A stretch of 64,000 nucleotides of DNA, taken from an uncultured Alphaproteobacteria bacterium (GTDB lineage: Bacteria; Pseudomonadota; Alphaproteobacteria; HIMB59; GCA-002718135). Location of the stretch: the NCBI GenBank assembly GCA_902537325.1, contig CACBAT010000007.1, forward strand, positions 1 through 64,000, written 5' to 3'. Every line of letters starts with the position of its first letter. The stretch's first letter is position 1. Positions 52,384-63,041 of the stretch are shown piece by piece. The notes below the pieces were generated by a model that saw nothing but the letters and a program-made list of their open reading frames with translations, had not been told where the DNA came from and ran no database searches. A program made the position numbers and the translations under genes.

Positions 52384-53613
52384 TTAAATAACTTCCATAT
52401 CCATGCTATTCAACCATATTTGGAAGGGATCTTCCAAAATATCGCTAAAATCTTTGAGTAATTTTGCCGCAACGGCACCATCTAGTGATCTATGATCTGC
52501 TGAAATAGTAGATTTCATTGTATGCCCTATTTCAATACTGCCAGAGTTTACAACAGGTTTTTCAATTATAGAACCAATTGCAATAATACTTGATTGTGGC
52601 GGGTTAATAATTGCTTGAAATTCTGTGATTCCAAACATTCCTAAATTAGAGATAGTTATAGATCCTCCGCTATACTCTTCTGGTAATAATTTATTTTGAT
52701 TTGCTTTTTTTACTAGTGATTTTATCTCTGTTGAGATTTCAGTTAATCCTTTTGTATCAGCTTGTTTGACAATAGGAGTTATTAATCCTTCTTTTAAAGC
52801 TACCGCAATTGCAATATCGATATTTTTATATTGATGAATTTTACCATTGACCCAAGAAATATTTGTCTCTGGATTTTTAGCCATTGCCATTGCGCATGCT
52901 TTAACAATAAGGTCGTTAAAAGAGATTTTGATATCACTATTTAAATTAATTTTTTTTCTTAAATTTATTAGCTTATCCATTCTTGTTTCAATAGTAAGAT
53001 AAAAATGTGGAACCTCATTTTTTGTTTGTGTTGTTCTTTCAGCTATTATTTTTCTGATACTAGATGGCTCAATTACAGAAATATTTTCATCATTGATATG
53101 AAGTTCAAAATTTTGAATATCTTTTTTTATTATCCTGCCATCAGGTCCAGACCCTTTAATAAGAGTTAGATCAATATTGTTATCTTTCGAAAATTTTTTA
53201 ACAAACGGTGAAGCAAAATTAGTATTTTGTTTAGTGTTGGTATCTGTATTTCTTTCTATTATTTGACTTTTATCTAATTCAATATTTACTTTTGATAATT
53301 CTGAAACTTCATTTTTTTCTTCACTGCTTACAGTTTGATCTTTATCATCATAATCTTCTAATCTTTCATCTTTGCTACCATTGATTAGAGCAATGACAGA
53401 ATTAACAGCAATTTGTTTATCTGGTTTTGTATCAATTAAATGTGTGATTTCTCCCTCATCTACTGCCTCAACTTCCATTGTTGCTTTATCTGTTTCAATT
53501 TCTGCTAATATATCTCCAGCTGAAACAGTATCTCCAATATTGACTAACCACTTATTAATTACACCCTCTGACATTGTGGGAGATAATGCAGGCATTAAAA
53601 CTTTAATGGTCAT
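52384..53613 (-). CDS. pdhC: Pyruvate dehydrogenase E2, dihydrolipoamide acetyltransferase
   Basis: Core of the pyruvate dehydrogenase complex. The 409-residue protein has an N-terminal lipoyl domain with the modified lysine in ETDKATMEV, an E3/E1-binding domain ([20 protein letters not shown], then GSGPDGRII) and a catalytic domain with the active-site [15 protein letters not shown]. It directly abuts pdhB. Confidence 0.95.
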   Translation of the reverse strand: MTIKVLMPALSPTMSEGVINKWLVNIGDTVSAGDILAEIETDKATMEVEAVDEGEITHLIDTKPDKQIAVNSVIALINGSKDERLEDYDDKDQTVSSEEKNEVSELSKVNIELDKSQIIERNTDTNTKQNTNFASPFVKKFSKDNNIDLTLIKGSGPDGRIIKKDIQNFELHINDENISVIEPSSIRKIIAERTTQTKNEVPHFYLTIETRMDKLINLRKKINLNSDIKISFNDLIVKACAMAMAKNPETNISWVNGKIHQYKNIDIAIAVALKEGLITPIVKQADTKGLTEISTEIKSLVKKANQNKLLPEEYSGGSITISNLGMFGITEFQAIINPPQSSIIAIGSIIEKPVVNSGSIEIGHTMKSTISADHRSLDGAVAAKLLKDFSDILEDPFQIWLNSMDMEVI

Positions 53614-54993
53614 TTATTTTATATAACTTACTTTTTTTGCAGCATTTATAATGTCATCAACTTGAGGGAGATATAATTTTTCTAAGCTCAATGCGTATGG
53701 CATTGGAACATCCGCGCTATTAACTTTTATCACTGGTGAATCTAAATAGTCAAATGCATCCCTTTGAACAATATTTGCAATTTCAGAACCAACACTACCA
53801 AATGGCCAAGACTCTTCAACAGTGATAAGTCTATTAGTTTTTTTAACTGAATTTAATATTGTTTCCGTATCCAAAGGTCTTAAAGTTTGTAAATCAATAA
53901 TTTCTGCATCTAAATTGTATTCCTCTTTTAATCTTAATGCCGCTTCTTTCGATTTCTGTAACATTATAGAATAAGTTACAATTGTTAAATCTTTTCCCTC
54001 TTGTTCAATATTTGCTTTTCCAATTGGTATTGAGAAGTTAACATCATTATTAACTGGACCTTTTAACCCATAAAGAATTTCATTTTCTAGAAAAATTACT
54101 GGATTTGGATCTGATATTGCAGATCTTAATAAACCTTTTGCGTTATAAGGAGTAGATGGCGCAATGACTTTTAAACCTGGAACTTGAGAATACCAGGAAG
54201 AAAAATCCTGACTATGTTGTGCAGCAACTTGGGCCGCAGCACCATTAGGACCTCTGAAAACAATAGAGCAATTAATTTGTCCTCCGGACATGTAAAGTGT
54301 TTTTGCAGCTGAATTTATAATTTGATCAATTGCTTGCATAGAAAAATTAAAAGTCATGAATTCTAAGATTGGTCTCAATCCCTTAAATGCTGCTCCAACT
54401 GCTAATCCGGTAAATCCATGTTCGGAAATAGGAGTATCTAATACTCTTTCTTTTCCAAATTCTTGAAGAAGACCTTGCGTGACTTTATACGCACCTTGAT
54501 ACTCGGCAACTTCCTCTCCAAGTATGAAAACTTTATTATCTTTTCTCATTTCTTCGGCCATTGTGTCTCTTAGTGCTTGGCGCATAGTAATTTCTTCTGA
54601 ACTTAAATTTCTATCTTCTTCTATTTTAGGTGATGGTGTATCGATTATATCAGCTTTCTTATTCTCAATTTTTGTCTCAATATTTTTTTCAATTTTCTTT
54701 TCTTCAATCACTTTTTCAATGGGAGCTTCTTTTTTTACTTCAACTTTTTCATTTGGATCGCCAATAATGGCTATTGCTTTATTTACTGGAATATTGGCTT
54801 CTCCTTCTTTAAATAAAAGATCAAGCACAACACCTTCATCTACGGCTTCAACTTCCATTGTTGCTTTGTCAGTTTCAATTTCAGCAATCAAATCACCAGC
54901 TTTAACAGTATCTCCTTTTTTAATTAACCACTTAGATAGATTCCCTTCTGTCATTGTTGGAGACAATGCGGGCATTAAAATTTCTGTGCTCAT
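53614..54993 (-). CDS. pdhB: Pyruvate dehydrogenase E1 beta subunit with N-terminal lipoyl domain
   Basis: Thiamine-diphosphate-dependent decarboxylase subunit. Residues 1-80 form a lipoyl domain ([15 protein letters not shown]), followed by a flexible K/E/I-rich linker and the transketolase-like E1-beta domain ([35 protein letters not shown]). The extra lipoyl domain is a known alphaproteobacterial feature. Three bases separate it from pdhA. Confidence 0.95.
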   Translation of the reverse strand: MSTEILMPALSPTMTEGNLSKWLIKKGDTVKAGDLIAEIETDKATMEVEAVDEGVVLDLLFKEGEANIPVNKAIAIIGDPNEKVEVKKEAPIEKVIEEKKIEKNIETKIENKKADIIDTPSPKIEEDRNLSSEEITMRQALRDTMAEEMRKDNKVFILGEEVAEYQGAYKVTQGLLQEFGKERVLDTPISEHGFTGLAVGAAFKGLRPILEFMTFNFSMQAIDQIINSAAKTLYMSGGQINCSIVFRGPNGAAAQVAAQHSQDFSSWYSQVPGLKVIAPSTPYNAKGLLRSAISDPNPVIFLENEILYGLKGPVNNDVNFSIPIGKANIEQEGKDLTIVTYSIMLQKSKEAALRLKEEYNLDAEIIDLQTLRPLDTETILNSVKKTNRLITVEESWPFGSVGSEIANIVQRDAFDYLDSPVIKVNSADVPMPYALSLEKLYLPQVDDIINAAKKVSYIK

Positions 54994-54996
54994 AAT

Positions 54997-55959
54997 TTAT
55001 AAATAAACATCCGTATAAAGTTCGCTGTCCTTTGGAAAAGGACTGTTGGTTGCAAATTCAGCTGCATTTTTAATTAGTTCTAAAGTATCTTTATTAATTT
55101 TCTCAATTTCATCATTAGTTGCAATTTTTTTCTTTAAAATTTCAGCTTTGACTATTTCAATAGGATCGGTTTGCTTATAATTATCTAATTCTTCTTTCGT
55201 TCTATATTTTGCAGGATCTGACATTGAATGCCCTCTATATCGATATGTTTGTACTTCAATAATATAAGGCCCATTTCCTTCCCTAACATATTTACCTGCT
55301 TTATCTGCTGCTTCAATAACTGAAAATATATTCATTCCATCTACCTTCTCACCAGGAATACCAAATGCCTCTCCTCTTTTATATAAATCTAATCCAGCTG
55401 CTGCTCTATCTACAGATGTACCCATTCCATATTTATTATTTTCAATAATGTATAAAACGGGAAGCTTCCATAAAGCAGCTAGATTAAAAGCTTCAAAAAC
55501 TTGTCCATTGTTCATCGCTCCATCACCAATATATGTTCTGCATATATTTTTTTCTCCATTATATTTGTGTGTGAATGCAATACCTGTTCCAATTGGCACT
55601 TGGGCTCCAACAATACCATGACCACCATAAAAATTATTTTCTTTAGAGAACATATGCATTGAACCACCCTTACCAGCAGAATAACCATCTTCTCTACCAG
55701 TCAACTCTGCCATAATACGTTTTGGATCTAATCCCCTAGCAATCATATGGCCATGATCTCTGTAAGTTGTTACAACTGAGTCATTCTTATCTATTGTCAT
55801 TAATATCCCAACAACAACAGCTTCTTGGCCAATATACAAATGACAAAAACCACCTATTTTACCCATTCCGTAGAGTTGGGCTGCTCTTTCCTCAAATCTT
55901 CTAATCTTGAGCATAAAAGAGTACATCTTGATATAATCTGCTTTTTGAAGTTTCTTCAT
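54997..55959 (-). CDS. pdhA: Pyruvate dehydrogenase E1 alpha subunit
   Basis: Thiamine-diphosphate-binding subunit. The 320-residue protein contains the ThDP motif YIGDGAMNNGQVFEAFNLAA ending in the ENN triplet, the YRGHSMSDPAKYR phosphorylation-loop-like segment and the GQEAVVVG N-terminal motif. It heads the pdhA-pdhB-pdhC-lipA-coq10 operon, about 50 bp after the ftsB-like gene. Confidence 0.96.
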   Translation of the reverse strand: MKKLQKADYIKMYSFMLKIRRFEERAAQLYGMGKIGGFCHLYIGQEAVVVGILMTIDKNDSVVTTYRDHGHMIARGLDPKRIMAELTGREDGYSAGKGGSMHMFSKENNFYGGHGIVGAQVPIGTGIAFTHKYNGEKNICRTYIGDGAMNNGQVFEAFNLAALWKLPVLYIIENNKYGMGTSVDRAAAGLDLYKRGEAFGIPGEKVDGMNIFSVIEAADKAGKYVREGNGPYIIEVQTYRYRGHSMSDPAKYRTKEELDNYKQTDPIEIVKAEILKKKIATNDEIEKINKDTLELIKNAAEFATNSPFPKDSELYTDVYL

Positions 55960-56009
55960 ATGATAATCTTTAATTATAATTAGGGTGATTTTTTGTCAAA
56001 TAAATCAAT

Positions 56010-56321
56010 CTATTCTATAATTATAACTGTTTCATTTTCTGAAGTAAATCCTGTAACTTTCCTAAATGTCTCATCTAAATAGTCCAAATCTATAGTATTT
56101 GGTTGTAATCTCTTAATTCTATCTAGATAAAATTCATTTTCCTTTTTTAAAGACATATATTGTTCATTATATTTAACATTAAGATTTTTGAGACTGAAAT
56201 ATTTCAGCAATCCCCTCTCACCATTTACAAGAAAATAAAGAAGATAAACAAATAGAAAAAAAGTAAACAAAAAGGACAAATAAAAATAAAATTTATTTTT
56301 TAAAACTAATGATTTGTTCAT
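56010..56321 (-). CDS. ftsB: FtsB/DivIC-like septum formation protein
   Basis: A 103-residue bitopic membrane protein: short basic cytoplasmic N-terminus, one membrane segment (about 12-31), then a coiled coil (NLNVKYNEQYMSLKKENEFY) and a short C-terminal part with DYLDETFRKVTGFT. This is the FtsB/DivIC plan. Position between eno and pdhA matches alphaproteobacterial ftsB. Sequence conservation is low, as is usual for the family. Confidence 0.78.
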   Translation of the reverse strand: MNKSLVLKNKFYFYLSFLFTFFLFVYLLYFLVNGERGLLKYFSLKNLNVKYNEQYMSLKKENEFYLDRIKRLQPNTIDLDYLDETFRKVTGFTSENETVIIIE

Positions 56322-56356
56322 CTTCTATATAAATAGCATATTTAAGATGGAGACTG

Positions 56357-57637
56357 TCAATTATTATTTAAGATAGAAGATCCAGCATACTTTGCTTTAC
56401 CTTGTAATGCTTCTTCAATCCTTAATAATTGATTATATTTTGCAGTTCTATCAGTTCTAGATAGTGATCCTGTTTTAATTTGACCTGCTGAAACACCAAC
56501 TGATAAATCAGCGATCGTCGTATCTTCAGTCTCACCAGAGCGATGTGAAATTATAGTAGTGAAATTATTTTCTTTAGCTAATTTAATGGACTCTAGAGTT
56601 TCTTTTAGAGTTCCTATTTGATTTACTTTAACTAAAATAGAATTCCCAGCACCTTCTGAAATACCTTTTTGTAATCTTTTTTTATTTGTTACAAATAAAT
56701 CATCGCCAACTAACTGAACTTTTTTTCCTATTGTTGATGTTAAATTAGACCATCCATCCCAATCATCTTCTGACATTCCATCTTCAATAGAATAAATTGG
56801 ATAAGCATTTACCAATTTCTCTAAATATTTTATCATCTCATCAGAAGACAAATTAATTTTTTCTCCTTGTAAATCATATTTATTATTTTTGTAAAATTCA
56901 GTCGAAGCAACATCAAGTGAAAGATAAATATCTTTTCCAGGTTTAAAACCTGCATCCTCCACTGATTTCAAAATAGTTTCTATAACTTCACTAGAACTAT
57001 TTATGTTAGGCGCAAATCCACCTTCATCACCAACATTTGTATTTAAACCTTTTGATTTTAAAAGTGACTTTAATGAATGAAATATTTCACAACCATATTG
57101 AAGTGCTTCTGAAAAATTATTTGCACCAATAGGAGCAACCATAAATTCTTGAATATCAACATCGTTGTCTGCATGTGAACCGCCATTAATAATGTTCATC
57201 ATTGGAACTGGAAGGCTCATTGTATGTTCTTTACCAAGAAAAGAATACAATTCATGACCTTCATAATAAGCTAAACATTTTGCAAAAGCTAAGCTTGCAG
57301 CAAGTGTTGCATTAGCGCCTAGGTTAGATTTATTTTCCGTACCATCAAGTTCTAACAAAAAATTATCAAAAGAAGAAATATCTTCAAATGATTTTCCTAC
57401 TAGTTCGTTAGAAATTGTATCATTAATATTTCCTACTGCTTTCAAAACTCCTTTACCTTTGTATTGGGATTTATCATTATCTCGCAATTCTAGAGCCTCA
57501 TGCACTCCAGTAGATGCTCCACTTGGAACCGCAGCTCTTCCAAATTTAGAATTTTCAAATTCTATATCACATTCAACAGTAGGATTTCCTCTGCTATCTA
57601 TTATTTGTCTTGCTTTTATATTCGTTATTTTAGGCAT
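56357..57637 (-). CDS. eno: Enolase
   Basis: Interconverts 2-phosphoglycerate and phosphoenolpyruvate. The 426-residue protein has [17 protein letters not shown], the metal ligand in [11 protein letters not shown] and GDDLFVTN, and the catalytic [14 protein letters not shown] plus [16 protein letters not shown]. Length is normal. It overlaps kdsA by 8 bp; KdsA consumes the PEP that enolase makes. Confidence 0.97.
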   Translation of the reverse strand: MPKITNIKARQIIDSRGNPTVECDIEFENSKFGRAAVPSGASTGVHEALELRDNDKSQYKGKGVLKAVGNINDTISNELVGKSFEDISSFDNFLLELDGTENKSNLGANATLAASLAFAKCLAYYEGHELYSFLGKEHTMSLPVPMMNIINGGSHADNDVDIQEFMVAPIGANNFSEALQYGCEIFHSLKSLLKSKGLNTNVGDEGGFAPNINSSSEVIETILKSVEDAGFKPGKDIYLSLDVASTEFYKNNKYDLQGEKINLSSDEMIKYLEKLVNAYPIYSIEDGMSEDDWDGWSNLTSTIGKKVQLVGDDLFVTNKKRLQKGISEGAGNSILVKVNQIGTLKETLESIKLAKENNFTTIISHRSGETEDTTIADLSVGVSAGQIKTGSLSRTDRTAKYNQLLRIEEALQGKAKYAGSSILNNN

Positions 57638-58460
57638 TGTTTTTTGCTATATCATCAAATTTTTTAAGTTGAACTAATAAATTTTTTAAATCTTTTATAT
57701 TAATCATGTTTGGTCCATCACTAGGAGCATTATCTGGATCATTATGTGTTTCTAAAAATAAACCAGCTACACCAATAGATATGGCAGCTTTAGATAAAGA
57801 AGGAATATGTTCTCTTTGACCCCCACTTTTATCGCCCATTCCTCCAGGCTGTTGAACGGAATGAGTTGCATCAAAAATTACCGGGTATTCATATCTTTTC
57901 ATAATATCTAAACCTTTAAAATCATTTACAAGTGTGTTGTAACCAAAAGATGTTCCTCTTTCAGTTATCATAATGTTTTTATTATTTGTAGTTTCAATCT
58001 TCGTGAATATATTTTTAACATCAGTTGGTGATAAAAATTGACCTTTCTTAACATTAATAATTTTATTTGTTCTGCCTGCAGCTAATAATAAATCTGTTTG
58101 ACGGCATAGAAATGCAGGAATTTGGATAATATCGATAATATTATCTTTATTTAATTGATTACATTGGGCCTCATTATGGACATCGGTTAATATTGGTAAA
58201 TTAAAATTAGTTTTAATTTTTTCAAAGATTTTTAATGCGTCATCGAGTTTAATACCTCTATCACTATTAATACTTGATCTATTTGCCTTATCAAAACTAG
58301 ATTTAAAAATTAAATTAATTCCAACATCATTGCATATTTTATTTAGTTCTTCTGCAATCATCAAGGAGTGGCTTTCATTTTCTATTACACACGGACCGGC
58401 TATTAATACAAATGGAGAATTATTTGAGATAGAAAATTTTTTTAGATTGATATTAATCAT
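57630..58460 (-). CDS. kdsA: 3-deoxy-D-manno-octulosonate 8-phosphate synthase
   Basis: Condenses arabinose 5-phosphate with PEP for the KDO of lipopolysaccharide. The 276-residue protein has [43 protein letters not shown] and [12 protein letters not shown]. Presence of kdsA indicates an LPS-bearing outer membrane. It overlaps pyrG by 8 bp and eno by 8 bp. Confidence 0.96.
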   Translation of the reverse strand: MININLKKFSISNNSPFVLIAGPCVIENESHSLMIAEELNKICNDVGINLIFKSSFDKANRSSINSDRGIKLDDALKIFEKIKTNFNLPILTDVHNEAQCNQLNKDNIIDIIQIPAFLCRQTDLLLAAGRTNKIINVKKGQFLSPTDVKNIFTKIETTNNKNIMITERGTSFGYNTLVNDFKGLDIMKRYEYPVIFDATHSVQQPGGMGDKSGGQREHIPSLSKAAISIGVAGLFLETHNDPDNAPSDGPNMINIKDLKNLLVQLKKFDDIAKNNA

Positions 58461-60066
58461 TAATTGCAGCCTTTATAAATGATACAAAAAGGGGATGAGG
58501 GTCTAATGGTCTTGATTTTAATTCTGGATGAAATTGAACTCCTATAAACCATTTATGTTTTTTACTCTCTAGCACTTCAGGCAATAACCCATCTGGTGAC
58601 ATACCGCTGAAATAATAACCTTTGTTTTCAAATTTTGATAGAAATTTCTGATTTACTTCGTATCTATGTCTGTGTCTCTCGCTAATTACTTTATTTTTAT
58701 ATATGGAAAAGATTTTTGAATTTTTTTTCAAAATAGCTTTGTATGCTCCAAGACGCATCGTTCCGCCCTTGTCACTATTTTTATCTCGTTTTTCGATCTT
58801 ATTTTTATTTACCCATTCTGTCATTAATCCAACAACTGATTTAGTAGTTCTCTTAAATTCTGAGGAATGAGCATTTTTAATTTTAAGTACATTTTGTGCT
58901 ATTTCAATAACAGCTAGCTGCATGCCAAGACATATTCCAAAAAAAGGAATGTTGTTTACTCTCGCATATTTGATGGCATTAATTTTTCCATTAATACCAC
59001 GTATACCAAAACCACCAGGAATTAGAATTCCATCATTACCTTTTAATTTTTTTATTAAGCTAATGTTGTTTTCTTTTTCAGAATTAATCCATTTAATATC
59101 TACATCAGCATAATTTTCTATTCCTCCATGAACCAATGCTTCATTGAGTGATTTATAGCTATCTTTTAGATTTGTGTATTTTCCTACTACTGCAATTTTT
59201 ACTTTATGTTTTCTTTTTTTAATTTTTTTTTGAAGATCATTCCAAGGTTTTAAATTTAGTTTGTGTTTTTTAGGTTGATAACCCAATTGCTTAAGGAGAG
59301 CTTCATCTAAACCGTATTTGGAATACAATGAAGGAACTTCATAAATTGATTTAGCATTCAATGCAGGAATTACCGACTCTTTTTTAACGTTACAAAATAG
59401 AGATATTTTAGAAATTGAATCACTATCTATTGATTGTTCAGATCTACACATAATGATATCTGGTTGAATACCTGCGTTAAGTAATTCTTTAACTGAATGT
59501 TGAGTAGGTTTCGTTTTTAACTCACCTGCTGAACTTAAATATGGAATATAAGTCATATGAATTAATGCTGATGAAATATTTTTATCATTTCTAATTTGTC
59601 GTATTGCTTCTAAAAAAGGTAAAGACTCAATATCTCCAACTGTTCCTCCTATTTCATAAATTGCGATATCTTCATTTTTTAAATCACTATTAATAAATGA
59701 TTTTATTTCATTGGTAACATGAGGAATTACTTGAATTGTTGAGCCAAGGTAATCTCCCTTCCTTTCTTTTAGAAGAACATTGGAATAAATCTTACCTGAC
59801 GACACACTATCTGATTGTTTTGCGGACTGATTTGTAAATCTTTCGTAATGACCAAGATCTAAATCTGTTTCTGCACCATCATCAGTAACGTAAACTTCTC
59901 CATGTTGATATGGACTCATTGTTCCTGGATCCACATTTAAATAAGGATCTAACTTTCTAATTCTTACTTTGAATTTTCTGCTTTTAAGGAGAGCTGCTAA
60001 GGAGGCTGAGGCTATACCTTTTCCTAGTGAAGAGGCAACACCACCCGTAATAAAAACAAAATGCAT
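58453..60066 (-). CDS. pyrG: CTP synthase
   Basis: Amidates UTP to CTP with glutamine. The 537-residue protein has the N-terminal ATPase domain (FITGGVASSLGKGIASASLA) and a C-terminal class I glutamine amidotransferase with nucleophile in FFGICLGMQLAV and the H-x-E of GVQFHPELKS. Length is normal. It lies 47 bp after secG. Confidence 0.97.
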   Translation of the reverse strand: MHFVFITGGVASSLGKGIASASLAALLKSRKFKVRIRKLDPYLNVDPGTMSPYQHGEVYVTDDGAETDLDLGHYERFTNQSAKQSDSVSSGKIYSNVLLKERKGDYLGSTIQVIPHVTNEIKSFINSDLKNEDIAIYEIGGTVGDIESLPFLEAIRQIRNDKNISSALIHMTYIPYLSSAGELKTKPTQHSVKELLNAGIQPDIIMCRSEQSIDSDSISKISLFCNVKKESVIPALNAKSIYEVPSLYSKYGLDEALLKQLGYQPKKHKLNLKPWNDLQKKIKKRKHKVKIAVVGKYTNLKDSYKSLNEALVHGGIENYADVDIKWINSEKENNISLIKKLKGNDGILIPGGFGIRGINGKINAIKYARVNNIPFFGICLGMQLAVIEIAQNVLKIKNAHSSEFKRTTKSVVGLMTEWVNKNKIEKRDKNSDKGGTMRLGAYKAILKKNSKIFSIYKNKVISERHRHRYEVNQKFLSKFENKGYYFSGMSPDGLLPEVLESKKHKWFIGVQFHPELKSRPLDPHPLFVSFIKAAIND

Positions 60067-60113
60067 TACGGAATACCGTGATACATAATAGATCTATTTA
60101 TAGCAAGATATAA

Positions 60114-60419
60114 TTAATTATTTTCTGGTATAGTTGGTTCTTCAGAATTTTCTTCAGTATTAATTGAAGGAAGAGACTCTAAAACATTACGATCTGAGCT
60201 AATTGAGGCAGTAATTGTAAGAACGATACTCATTACCATAAATAAACCAGCAGTTATTGCAGTTAACCTAGAAAGGAGGTTAGCAGTACCTCGCGCTGAC
60301 ATTAATCCAGTTGAAGTTCCACCACCAAGACCCAAGCTATCGTTATCAGAACCTTGTAATAAAACTAATATTACCAAAGCTATTGCAAGTATCAGCTGAA
60401 TTATTATTAAAGTTGTCAT
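60114..60419 (-). CDS. secG: Protein-export membrane protein SecG
   Basis: Accessory subunit of the SecYEG translocon. The 101-residue protein has two membrane segments around the conserved cytoplasmic loop LLQGSDNDSLGLGGGTSTGL followed by ARGTANLLSRLTAI. The acidic C-terminal tail is short. It is located between tpiA and pyrG, the common alphaproteobacterial tpiA-secG-pyrG order. Confidence 0.94.
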   Translation of the reverse strand: MTTLIIIQLILAIALVILVLLQGSDNDSLGLGGGTSTGLMSARGTANLLSRLTAITAGLFMVMSIVLTITASISSDRNVLESLPSINTEENSEEPTIPENN

Positions 60420-60451
60420 ATTTGCGCTTTATATTAAATTGATTTTATTTA

Positions 60452-61171
60452 TCAAGAAATAATTGTATTGAATTCATCAACTTTTAATGATGCTCCACCA
60501 ATTAAGCAGCCATCTACATCACTTAATCCAGTAATTTCTTTTGCATTTGAAGATTTAACAGAACCTCCATAAAGAACCTTAAAACTTCTAAATTTAGTAT
60601 CAAAATTTTTGATTAATTCGTGTACCTGATTTATTTCATCTAAGGTCGGGGTTAATCCAGTTCCTATTGCCCAAACTGGTTCATAAGCAATTAATGCATT
60701 TTTATGATTTGCCGATTTAGGAATACTATCCTTAATTTGCGTAGATAAGATTTCTTCCGTTAAGTTTTTTTCTTTTTGCTCTAAGGTTTCACCTATACAG
60801 ATTACTGGTATAATATTTTCTTCAATAAGATTTGAGCTTTTAATATTTACATTATCATTTGTTTCAGCAAAGTATTGTCTTCGCTCAGAATGTCCAACCA
60901 AACAAAAATCTATATTATTATCCTTTAGCATTGATGCAGATAATTCTCCAGTGTAGGCACCTTCTTTATAAGTGGAAACATCTTGTGCTCCACAAAATAA
61001 GTTTTCATTATTTGCTTTTAGTGATTTTAAGTAAATTGAAGGTGAACAGATTATTGTACAATTATTAGAATTAACTTTTAATTTTTCATAATAATCTTTT
61101 AAAAATGAGGAATTTCCATTTAATTTCCAATTTGCAATGAAAATTGAAGAATATTTATCAAGATTTACCAT
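60452..61171 (-). CDS. tpiA: Triosephosphate isomerase
   Basis: Interconverts dihydroxyacetone phosphate and glyceraldehyde 3-phosphate. The 239-residue protein has the active-site lysine in IANWKLNGN, histidine in GHSERRQYF, glutamate in AYEPVWAIGTG and the phosphate-binding LYGGSVKSSNA. Slightly short but complete. It is divergent from the ppiD-like gene, with about 50 bp between. Confidence 0.96.
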   Translation of the reverse strand: MVNLDKYSSIFIANWKLNGNSSFLKDYYEKLKVNSNNCTIICSPSIYLKSLKANNENLFCGAQDVSTYKEGAYTGELSASMLKDNNIDFCLVGHSERRQYFAETNDNVNIKSSNLIEENIIPVICIGETLEQKEKNLTEEILSTQIKDSIPKSANHKNALIAYEPVWAIGTGLTPTLDEINQVHELIKNFDTKFRSFKVLYGGSVKSSNAKEITGLSDVDGCLIGGASLKVDEFNTIIS

Positions 61172-61220
61172 AATTACTTTTATTTATAGAAACTAATATT
61201 ATAGAAGCAATAGAAATTTT

Positions 61221-63041
61221 ATGAGATTTTTTAGAAATTCTTGGATTGGAATTGGTTTGGCAATTCTTTTTGGGGCTAGCTTGTTTTTCTTTAGAGGACA
61301 AGCAAGATACTCCAATTTATTTAATTCAGATAATTTTGTAGCTGATATTTCTGGCACACCTATTTCAACAACAAAATTTATGCGTTCAATGGATATGAAT
61401 ATTAATCAATTTTCTCAAATGATTGGAACTAAATTAACTGGTGATCAAGTAAGAAGCTTTCAAGTTCATCAAATTGCTCTTCAAAATTTAGTTAATAGTG
61501 CAGTCTTTGAAAATGAGTTTGAGAAAATAAATTTTATTCTAGATGACACCACAATTGCAAAAGAAACAAAAAGGAATTTTCCAGATCTTTACATCAACAA
61601 TAAATTAGATGATGAAATGTTGAATACATTTTTAAGAAGGCAAGGCTTAAAAATTGAGGATCTTGTCGATTTAATAGATTTTGAAACTAGATCGATTGTA
61701 TTTGATCAGCTTTTCTTTCAAAAAAATTATCCATTACAATTACAAATAAATTTTAATAAGTATGATAATCAGAGTAGAGACATAGAGTTGCTTAAAATAC
61801 CTTACGACGAAATTAAACTTGAAAACTATAGTAAAGATCAAATTTCAAAGGAAAATGATGAATTATTAGATTATTTTAATAATAATTCTGCTGCATATAT
61901 GACAAAAGAAGAGAGAGATATTTCATATATATTAATAAGTAAAAGTGATTTTAGAGATAATTTTTCACCCTCAGAAAATAGTCTTAATGAATATTACAAT
62001 AACAACAAAAACCTATTTATTAATCCTGAAGAGAGAAGTTTTAAACAATTTAATTTTAAGTCAATAGAAGAAGCAGATGATTTTAAAATAAAAGTTTCTG
62101 GAAAAACTAATGAAGAAATTATTAAATATGCAGAAGAAAATAATATAATTTTTAATGATTTCAAAAATGTTGATAAAAATAAAGTTTTAGAACAACTTGC
62201 AAATGCAATATTTGAATTAGACAAAGGAAGTATGTCAGATGTAGTACAAACAACCTTGGCATATCATATAATTATTTTAGATGAAATTTACCCAGAAAAA
62301 GAATTAACATTTGATGAAGTGAAGAATGAAATAAATAATACATTAATCAATTTTGAAGTAGATAATTACTTTAATGAATTAAAATCGAGCCTCGACCAGC
62401 AAATACTTGATGGGTTTTCAATTACTGAAATAGCAGATCAAAATAATCTGAAATTAATCATTAAGAAAAAAATTATTAACAATACTAACGAAGATGACCC
62501 TACTTTAAACAACGTAATTTCATTTTCTTTTACACAAAATAAAGATTTTGTTAGTGATTTAGTAGACATTGATGATGATACTTCTTTTATTGTAAACATT
62601 GATGACATATATCCATCAAAAATAGAGGGTATCGATAATATCTTTGACAGTGTTTTAAACGATTTTATATTTACAAAAAAAACTGAACAAGCGGAAAATA
62701 TTTTTGAAGATAATAAAGAGATCTTCACAAATATAAGTAGATTTTATGCAACTAATCCGGAAAATTTAAATTTATCTTTAAAGACTAATGATGAATTACC
62801 AATATCTTTTAAACAAAAGATTTTTGAAACTGATATTGATAAAGTAGCTTTTGGCTCAGATGAAAATACTATTTATTTTGCTAATATTAAAAGTATAAAA
62901 ATGCCTGAAGAAGGTGAAAATACTTCAAATATTAATTTAATAGGTGATTTGAAAACAGCATTTGGTAGTGAGATTATTAAGACAAAAGAAATTTCGTTCA
63001 ATGATGAACTGATAAATGGTCTTTTATCTCAGTATAAATGA
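61221..63041 (+). CDS. ppiD: PpiD-like membrane-anchored peptidyl-prolyl isomerase / periplasmic chaperone
   Basis: Assists folding of exported proteins at the Sec exit. The 606-residue protein has one N-terminal membrane anchor (about 9-26: WIGIGLAILFGASLFFF), a SurA-N-like helical region, a parvulin-type domain (about 230-370, with YHIIILDEI near its end) and a long C-terminal region. The parvulin domain is divergent and may be non-catalytic. It sits between tpiA and trpE as in many Alphaproteobacteria. Its stop overlaps the trpE start as ATGA. Confidence 0.87.
   Translation: MRFFRNSWIGIGLAILFGASLFFFRGQARYSNLFNSDNFVADISGTPISTTKFMRSMDMNINQFSQMIGTKLTGDQVRSFQVHQIALQNLVNSAVFENEFEKINFILDDTTIAKETKRNFPDLYINNKLDDEMLNTFLRRQGLKIEDLVDLIDFETRSIVFDQLFFQKNYPLQLQINFNKYDNQSRDIELLKIPYDEIKLENYSKDQISKENDELLDYFNNNSAAYMTKEERDISYILISKSDFRDNFSPSENSLNEYYNNNKNLFINPEERSFKQFNFKSIEEADDFKIKVSGKTNEEIIKYAEENNIIFNDFKNVDKNKVLEQLANAIFELDKGSMSDVVQTTLAYHIIILDEIYPEKELTFDEVKNEINNTLINFEVDNYFNELKSSLDQQILDGFSITEIADQNNLKLIIKKKIINNTNEDDPTLNNVISFSFTQNKDFVSDLVDIDDDTSFIVNIDDIYPSKIEGIDNIFDSVLNDFIFTKKTEQAENIFEDNKEIFTNISRFYATNPENLNLSLKTNDELPISFKQKIFETDIDKVAFGSDENTIYFANIKSIKMPEEGENTSNINLIGDLKTAFGSEIIKTKEISFNDELINGLLSQYK

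Noticed and set aside
54524-55006. 160-codon plus-strand frame opposite pdhB
   Set aside because: Shadow of the lipoyl domain and K/E-rich linker; low-complexity S/I/F content is the antisense of that linker.
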